From positions 3,144,235 through 3,208,234 of the forward strand of contig CM021316.1 in the NCBI GenBank assembly GCA_010645155.1: DNA of 64,000 nucleotides. The letters are read 5' to 3'. The stretch is from Tigriopus japonicus (Eukaryota > Arthropoda > Copepoda > Harpacticoida > Harpacticidae). Shown piece by piece: positions 56,767 through 64,000 of the stretch; the stretch's first letter is position 1, and every line of letters starts with the position of its first letter. The notes under the pieces were generated by a model. The model ran no database searches. It was not told the DNA's origin and worked only from the letters and a program-made list of their open reading frames with translations. The translations under genes were made by a program, and so were the position numbers.

Positions 56767-58878
56767 GTAAAGTATCATTCGAAAGAGAGCTTAACCGAAA
56801 CCGAACCGAAAATTATAACCAAAAATTATACCAAAAGGGCCAATGAAATCAATAAATTTGAAAAATATCGTCTTTCAATGGTTTTTGCTAAGGAAAAAAA
56901 TTCTAATTTTTTATAATCAAGTCCTCACGTTGGAACTACATATAATTCATATTGTAACAGTTCCAGTTAAAAACAATCATTGTATCCATTGAGTTAACGT
57001 GCTCGTAATAAAGATTATTAATTATCTCTCAAGACCCATTCTTTATTATCTGCTTTCGATTTCGTTAAGCATAACCGAATCCGAAACCAAATTTTCAGTG
57101 AGAATTTCAGCCAAAAGCTCTTATTTATTTTAGTGAATCGTCAACGATTGTTTGCAAACTTCCGAAAATATCTTATTTGAGGCCGACAGGATTGATTTGC
57201 ACGATGTATTTTGCAACGTAAATTGTGTCATGCGACCTACATTCTAATTAAGCATGTTTTGTGTCTTTTCGCGTTTTAAGACACATCTAACTAACAATTA
57301 TTTGTTCATAATATTTGTAACAATAACAAAGGTTCCTTTGTTCAAGTTCCAAATTTGTTTAAAAACTTGGTAGAAGGTCAGCTTTTGAGGGTTTTTGAAA
57401 ATATGGTAGAAGCCATAGACCACGCTACTAACGAACTGCCATCACAGCTCCAATTTCTATCATCTTTGCTCCCGTTCACGAGAATGTGTTATATCTTGCA
57501 GGCGCTGTTTTTAAATCACAAAGATTTTGTCTACTAATTTTCAGCTTAATTTAACGACGGAATCAAACTTTTACAATCTATGAAATTCAGGCAAACGAAG
57601 GCGGAAAATGAACTCGCTCTACCTCTTTATGCAAGATTTTGCAATCATGCATCACTGTACAAAGCATATTTTTCGAAAATATTGACAATTGTAATACATT
57701 ACATTTTTTTAACCGACTCGTTAGTCGGTGATCAGAGAGAACCCAGTGTGAAGAAGAAACTTTCTGCCCTATTATGGCTTCCAAGACAAGGTAGGCAATG
57801 GACATCGAAAGCAAGTGTTGTTAAAAACTGAAACTACAACACGTTCATAGAAGGTTCATTAAGACCACTTTTTCACATTGCTTTGGAGAGTAAAACATAT
57901 AGAAAAATGACTGATTGTAGATTTTTTTTTAAATTTTGCAATAAAAAAAGGGAGAAAAGGTGAACATATCAGCAATTGACGCCTTGAATGCCACTACGAT
58001 TGGTCCAATCCGTCCATATTGAAGAAAAACTGTTCATTTTTTTTTTTTTGAATGGAGGGATTTATGGGTTTTCTTCAAATCATCTCGTCACTCTTATTTT
58101 TTATGGTTTATAGCAATAGTACCAAAGTAACTGAGATTAATATTAAAGCATGAAAGAAAATGTTTTAAATAGTAAAAATGACGTTTCTCATTTCTCAACG
58201 ATGAAGTACCTACGAGGAAAAATCGTTTTGGGTAAGTTGTCTAATTTTCTGAACTTTTTTCGGACAACCTGATTGAAATGAAAACTTTTGAAATGAGGAG
58301 GGCGAAAAGTCAGGAAAAGTACAACATTTGGTGACACCTAAGTTTGCTCATACGAAGACCATCTACAGGAATCCATATCTTTAAGAGAAAATTACTTTTG
58401 AAATTGTTTTTTTAGATTTGAAATTTTTAATGCAAATAATAAAAAACTGTTTCCGGCTAAAATCTTGGACCCGGATAATCCACATGTAACATGTCACTTT
58501 TTAACCAAGGGTCAGGTGGTTCCTTGTTTACGATTTCCTTGAACTAAATCTCTGCATGCATCAACCAATTTTCCATGGAAAAAACATAAGCTATGTTTGT
58601 AGAGGAAAACATTGCGAAATAAAATCGTATTGATCGCTTTTGCATGTTTTGCAAATATTTTGACAGAAGAGCCAACAAGATTTGGAGAGGCCGCTTAAAA
58701 TAGTGCCAAGGAGAGATTGGATAAAAGAGTTAAACAATCCTTCCGTTCACGATTTCTCCCATTACGTAGGTAAGTTTAGTTTTCTTGGAACTCATCAGAC
58801 AACCCAATCGATTGAAAAAAGAGAGATCGGTACCATGGACAGGGTTGCTTCTCAATCCCGCCCGGTTGACAGTAAACT
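56767..58878. other. Intergenic DNA, no gene recognised
   Basis: AT-rich, with clusters of AACCGAAACCGAA-like words near 56790 and 57070 that may be remnants of an old DNA transposon. No coding region supported. Confidence 0.4.
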
Positions 58879-58970
58879 GAGGCTAGTTTTTTAGACGCAA
58901 AGATCGATCTTAAGATCAGACTTAAAGTACGATCTTAAGATCGATCTTTTACGTCTAAAAAACTAGCCTC
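58879..58970. mobile_element. Palindromic micro-MITE, GAGGCTAGTTTTTTAG family, copy 2 (92 bp)
   Basis: GAGGCTAGTTTTTTAGACG and CGTCTAAAAAACTAGCCTC form perfect terminal arms, followed inwards by AAGATCGATCTTAAGATC and its near inverse. Same family as 33942-34041, in which the inner word is AAGATCGATCTCAAGATC. Confidence 0.87.
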
Positions 58971-59159
58971 TGTTCTCGGACTGGGTTTTCGGGTTTTTCT
59001 CTTTTTTGCCTTAAATGCCTCTCATTCATCTCTCAAAATTGTGCTTAGCCTCTATTTGAGTGACTAGTTGCGTCGCAAGTTCAAATCTCGTGAATATTGG
59101 GTTTCGTAAAACTCTTGAAGAAGATGTGAAAGATGAGGATATGTTAGAAATAGGACTCG

Positions 59160-59520
59160 AATATAGGTGTTGTTTTTTGCCAAATACTTGCAGTTTTTTT
59201 TGCCCTCTATTCGTTGCTATTTTCTGGCTTTAAAATGTCGCTTATTGACATAAAAATGTCAAATTTGGCCAATTATATGTCTCAATTCTAAAGAAACTTT
59301 TTGATAGATTTGTAAATTTGTCTTTATTTTAACTTTTGCCTTCCTTAAAAGCATAGTTTTGTTAATCACAAATGATTTTAGAATGTGATAAAATATTAAT
59401 TCTCTGAAAAGGTCCCATGACTGTGCGTGTAAAATATATTATTCGAACAATTCAGGGCAGAATTTAAGCAAGCGAGACGAAAACTGCCAAAAGTTGCCGT
59501 TTGTTGCGAAACAAATCGAG
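59160..59520. mobile_element. Possible diverged copy of the 435-bp hAT-type MITE
   Basis: Words in the order TTGCTATTTTCTGGCTTTAAAA, TGTCAAATTT, GTCT(C/T)AATTCT, CTTAAAAG resemble the interior of the element at 31453-31887. AAGTTGCCGTTTGTTGCG lies near the right side. Terminal repeats are not preserved. Confidence 0.35.
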
Positions 59521-60435
59521 TGTTGTTTACGGTCAAAAACTCAGGTCTGATGTGTTGATATGGTCCATTTGGGAAAAGATAGTATGAAGAGTTCATAATA
59601 AGAATAATAAAATCAAAGAAACCAAAAATATTTTTGAAAAACCTAAAAACCCACCCGAAAAACCCGGGAAGGGTTATTCTCCGATGCAACCCTTCCCAGG
59701 GAAGACCTCAACACAAAGAGCAAAATTTACTAGGTTTGATGTATTTCAGTTTTGAACTTGCGCGTCTTTGCAATTGGAATATCAGTACTTAGATGTTAAA
59801 TGAATTTTCCGAGTTTGATATTTATCTTCGATACAACAGAGTGAAAAATGAATTTATTAAACCAATCAATATGCATTGATTCGAAAATGAAAAATAGAAG
59901 AGTAATTTCAGTTCTCTTGTACTAAACGAGCAGATTACGCAGCATTTTTTGCTTCGAAAGGCTTACTGTTCTCAAAATTTGTGAGAACAACCAAAGAAAG
60001 CCATGCCCAAAAGATAACTTAAAAATTATAGGAAGGGGCTCACGTTCGAGATTTTGTTGATTTCCAGGCGGAAAATTAAGTAAAACTCAAATGAATTCCG
60101 TTGACATCTTACTTATGAATCGGTTTGTTTGTTTTTGTTCCTGCATTGTTATTGTGATGGTTTAGTAAAAAAAATATGTAACCACATAAAAGCCAGAAAT
60201 TGAAGTAGAGCAATATATCCACAAAAATTATAAATTTCTTGGAGAGAGCTTTGGAAGGATTCACTCACACCAATTGTGACGTATTTTGCGACAAAAAAAT
60301 TAAACAATTCTTGTCAAAGTGTACACCTCTCTTTTTCTATGCAATCTGGTATGGTGCACAAATAATCACTCCACATTAGCTTAAAGATATCCGCTTAGAG
60401 AAGGATAGATCAAGGATGGCTCAAGCCAGGATTAC

Positions 60436-60550
60436 TTTCAAAATACACACTAGGTCCGATTAGTACAATAGAAATTCAACGGAACAAAATATTTGTTGCA
60501 AAAACCTCACATTTTAGTACAGTGATCGGACCTAGTGTGTATTTTTGAAA
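60436..60550. mobile_element. Short inverted-repeat element, 115 bp
   Basis: TTTCAAAATACACACTAGG at the left and CCTAGTGTGTATTTTTGAAA at the right are inverted repeats of about 33 bases including TCCGAT/ATCGGA. Either a tiny MITE or two facing Tc1/mariner-type ends: TACAGTGATCGGACC inside the right arm, and TACAGTGGTCCCTGG just outside at about 60555, both resemble Tc1/pogo termini. Confidence 0.65.
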
Positions 60551-62497
60551 TCCGTCCTGAAGTACAGTGGTCCCTGGATAGATACGCCATTGTCGTCATT
60601 CAATGTTTGCAGCTGATACTGGACTACAAAGTTGCCTATAAGTAGCGTGAAAAAGCAAATATTGCATTCGGATATATGCCCATGCAAGTCGAAACTTAAA
60701 GTACAAACATCGGTGCGTCTGTACGTCCGCACGGCGGTAAGGACTTGTTTGGGCAAGTTTCAACCAGTCGCAGATGATAAACGGCCCTTGCTGCCCACAA
60801 TGAAAATTCACGGCATGGTCAGCTTGTAAGAACTTGGGTTAAATTGACGACCTCTACACACTGTTATTTTACAAGTTAAAATGGAAGAGATGCTATAAAA
60901 CATATATTTGTATCATCAAACTTTGAAACAATCAATACACCAAACAAAATGCAGTGTCTTATACCTGGTTCTATTTAATAGCAATGGTCCTTTTCATGTA
61001 CTTGTTAGTTTTGATTCAAAAACAATGAATTGTGCCTATTCTTTCAAAACATAGGGTATTGAAAAAATGTCCAAACTTGCAATCCAACCTACTTCATAAC
61101 ATCTAAGTCATAAGGGTAATCTGTAAAAAAAAAAACTTAAGCTACTCAAATTATTATGGCCACGTACCATTGGCAAACACGCTTTTTTTCTTGTTTCATC
61201 CACCCACGACAGGATTTCAAGAGATCCCCAAGAATTCCGTGCATTTTAAAGGGACATGTACAAAGGTTGCTCATGTGAGTGGTTCAAATCCTACCGCTTA
61301 CGGTAAAGGAGGGCAGCTGGATGTGCCATGTTGCTCGGCCCATTTTTGGCAAATCCACTACAATTCAATTGTGGCGTTTAATCATTGAGTCTAAATACCT
61401 GTAAATGATCGTTGTTTTACATTTAGATACATCTGCTTACATGTGGTTGATAATAAGCTCGGTTTATCAATTAGAAACTAAGCTACATAAAATCATACAT
61501 TCTGAGAAAGAAATAGTAAAAACTAGATCATTTCTCTTGATGGGAAACATTTTTTTATATTGATATAGTTCTATGGAACCAGCTGAACAAATAGACATTG
61601 TTAAGTTATTTCTTGGATCACTGTTTTGTCCTATTTTTGCAGTAGCACAAGGCCTGTTTTGGTTCAATCACCCTGAAAGTGAATTTTGAAACCCATTATT
61701 GACCGAACTCCTGTCAAGGTATCACAAAGTGACATAGCGATCATTTTCATGAACTGAGGCCGTTTGAATACACACTAAAATTGAAATGTCTTGGATTTGC
61801 CAAAATGGGCCAAGCAACTCAGTACAGCCAACGGCCTTGCTTTACTGCTAATGGTACGATTTCAAAAGCTCACCTAAGCACCCTTTGTGCATGTCCCATT
61901 GACATCTTATTGCCCAAAATTCAACAGGATCATGGGTCAAGATGACTAGAAATGCTTGGGAGTGAGCTCGTTAAATCGGGATTTCATTGTAACTAGAAAA
62001 GCTTGGAAGTGAGCTCATTCTCAGGCGGTCCTTTCCAGACCACCCCAACACAAGATGCCATGAGTGACTGCCCCCATGGCATTATTTTGATGCAAACATA
62101 AACGAAAAGAAATAATGCACAAGAAGAAAGATGCCACGAAACTAATCATGATTGAAAACTCCTCCATATGTCAGAAATGACCCCAGGTTTTCAAGCCGAG
62201 CCAACATGGCCATCCATCAGAGCAAGAAAGTCATGACATGATGTAGGATAATACTTGGGCTTGTTGGTTCAGTAAAAGCGTATGATATGACAAAAGACAT
62301 GATGCTTCAAACTTTGAATACAATAGCACAAAAGAAAGCACAGGGGAAAATTATCCACCTTGTCAATGAAAGTGTATTGGATCAAGTGAAAGGCCCTCAC
62401 AAATGACTTATTGAACCAACCAAGGGCCAAAATCACTTCATTACATCTTATACAAGACTTTGAAAAGAGATTTTGATTCACATGGCAAAGAAACTGG
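60551..62497. other. Intergenic DNA upstream of the metalloprotease gene
   Basis: No gene recognised. A possible Tc1/pogo-type terminus (TACAGTGGTCCCTGG) near 60555 has no visible partner. Confidence 0.4.
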
Positions 62498-62506
62498 TAT
62501 AAAAAG
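62498..62506 (+). promoter_or_regulatory. TATA box of the metalloprotease gene
   Basis: TATAAAAAG lies 78 bp before the ATG. About 30 bp downstream is CTCACTTCAGAC, with initiator-like TCA motifs. This fits a strongly transcribed arthropod secretory gene with a very short 5' UTR. Confidence 0.75.
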
Positions 62507-62575
62507 CCACACTCAGTTTGGGAAAGAGCACTCTCACTTCAGACTGACAACTGGCAAGCAAACCCTTTCATCATC

Positions 62576-64000
62576 ATGAAAAGCTGGCTTGTCTTGACCT
62601 CTTTGATTATGCATGGAGCTGTGGCAGGAAGCTCTGTCATCACTCTTTTAGAGGATGACGTTAGTGAGCATCCACTGTGTCAAGCCCAAGACATCCTTGC
62701 TTGTGCAAAGGCTCAAGTGGATGTGGATGCCATATTGGCCAATGACCGCATCTGCTTTCCTGATGACATTACCATGAATAAGACAGAGACCTCAGAAGAG
62801 GAGACTGGCACCAAAGTCTACCAACTTAAGGTATCTACTTGGTTTGTTTTTTCAATAAGTTTGTTTGCTCCCAATTCACTTAGTCTGTACATAGTAATAG
62901 TCCGCCCAGTGGTTTTGAAATGAACTGGACCAAACTCAGCCACCTAAAATTTCAGGCCACGGATGGTAACTCAAGTATGGGCATGCTCCTGATTACCACT
63001 GAAAATATTGTCACTGTGGACGTGGATACCGTCCATGGCAAAGATTACAATCTTGTCAATTGTGGGCCTGATTGTTATTTGTGGCGGACAATCAACGAGA
63101 CCTTCTATCAGCATTTGGATTTTTCCCGCACAGGAACCAACGGCACAGTTGAGTCCGTAGAAGATCGGAAGCTTGACCCAGCACTAGCTCAACTCTTGGA
63201 GGAGTCTCGCCAGTCCAATCAGCCAGTGGAAATCACTGTCAAGTTGTATTACACAACCACCTTGCGAAACACAGGTGTCAACATCAGAGCACTTTTGGAG
63301 AGCAAAATCATTCAGACCAATACCATCATGCGAAACTCACTCATTCCCATTACAATTCGTGGTCTTTGCCCAGAGCTCATGGACGTGAGTGAGACTGGGT
63401 CTGGAGCTGATCTACTAAACAGGGCACAACAATACTTTGGCAACGGCAATTTGGCGGCTCTTTATGATGGGGCAGATTTATCCATCTTGTTGACCCATGG
63501 GTGCACTTTTGATGCTTGTGGATGGGCATCCACCATCAACGTGATTAACCCAATTTTCCCGCAGCTTGGTACTATCCGTTTTGCCTGGGTTGGTTCCAGT
63601 TTTGGTCCCACGTAAGAAGCATTCTAATCCTTAACCTTGTTTGACAAGCACACTGGTGAAAATCCATCTGAGAAAAGTTCGGTGTTCATAATTTTCATTC
63701 CTTTTCAAAAGGTACACCTTTGCCCATGAGATTGGTCATCTACTTGGAGGTCAACATAACCGAGAGCAGCTCAATTGTGCCACCAACCCGTGCAGTGGCA
63801 CCGGCTTTGGTTTCTTGGTTCGAGGGCTGCCTTATCATACCGTCATGGCGTACGTACGGCCAGCGAAGCTCGTCTTAGACTTACTTTAGTTCATGCCAGT
63901 CTGTGTAGAACTCGCTCTGTGTTTTTCTTTTCAGTTATGGAACCACTGGAAATCCCACTGAGGTGCCTTACTTTTCAACGCCAGTCCTCAGCTTCCCAGG
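62576..64000 (+). CDS. Secreted zinc metalloprotease of the metzincin clan (reprolysin/M72-like), 5' part
   Basis: Predicted secreted endopeptidase. Exons: 62576-62830 (phase 0), 62956-63611 (ends phase 2), 63712-63849 (ends phase 2), 63935 to beyond the window. All joins keep the frame with GT-AG borders. A signal peptide (residues 1-18, WLVLTSLIMHGAVAG) precedes a cysteine-containing propeptide-like region. A long segment of about 220 residues with NxT sites follows. The zinc motif HEIGHLLGGQH places ligands at H309, H313 and H319 with catalytic E310. The Met-turn VMAYG has M349. HExxHxxGxxH plus a Met-turn defines metzincins; spacing and the following VPYFSTP segment resemble reprolysin-like and peptidyl-Asp (M72) enzymes more than astacins. 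A digestive or extracellular role is inference. The gene is truncated by the window end. Confidence 0.92.

Noticed and set aside
1..64000. CRISPR array, bacterial operon or phage-type defence system
   Set aside because: Introns, a SINE, LTR and hAT elements show eukaryotic DNA, and no regularly spaced repeat array is present.

Overview
The window is eukaryotic nuclear DNA. It is AT-rich, its genes are split by GT-AG introns in several phases, and it carries a tRNA-derived SINE, many short inverted-repeat DNA transposons and a Ty3/Gypsy LTR retrotransposon. A kekkon-type LRR gene, an animal-type GTP cyclohydrolase I and a secreted astacin/reprolysin-like metalloprotease with an arthropod-like TATA promoter point to an arthropod. 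A copepod or other small crustacean is my inference, not something the sequence proves.

Layout. (1) 1-2505: the first coding exon of a kekkon-like LRR cell-surface protein on the minus strand (1120-1749), head to head with the next gene. (2) 2506-13739: an approximately 12-exon plus-strand gene for a MORN-repeat plus SET-domain protein related to SETD7. Most exon joins follow from matching intron phases and from alignment to the family. Its first exon encodes a signal-peptide-like start, which is unexpected for a SETD7 relative. Two foldback transposons sit in its introns. (3) 13740-40205: about 26 kb with no gene I can identify, holding a SINE, a LINE 3' tail, several hAT-type non-autonomous elements with 8-bp target duplications, and two families of palindromic MITEs. 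(4) 40206-40814: an uninterrupted GTP cyclohydrolase I gene. (5) 43722-48681: a complete, apparently recent Ty3/Gypsy element with two 117-bp LTRs that look identical, a GATCG target duplication and one intact 1466-codon gag-pol frame. (6) 48687-49330: candidate host exons right beside the insertion. (7) 49331-62497: mostly non-coding, with second copies of both MITE families. (8) 62498-64000: a TATA box and the first four exons (truncated by the window edge) of a secreted zinc metalloprotease.

The genes do not form an operon or a visible shared pathway. The window is best read as four unrelated host genes in a transposon-rich landscape. The points of most interest are the predicted secretory SETD7-like protein, the intact and very compact LTR element, and the dated cluster of foldback elements.
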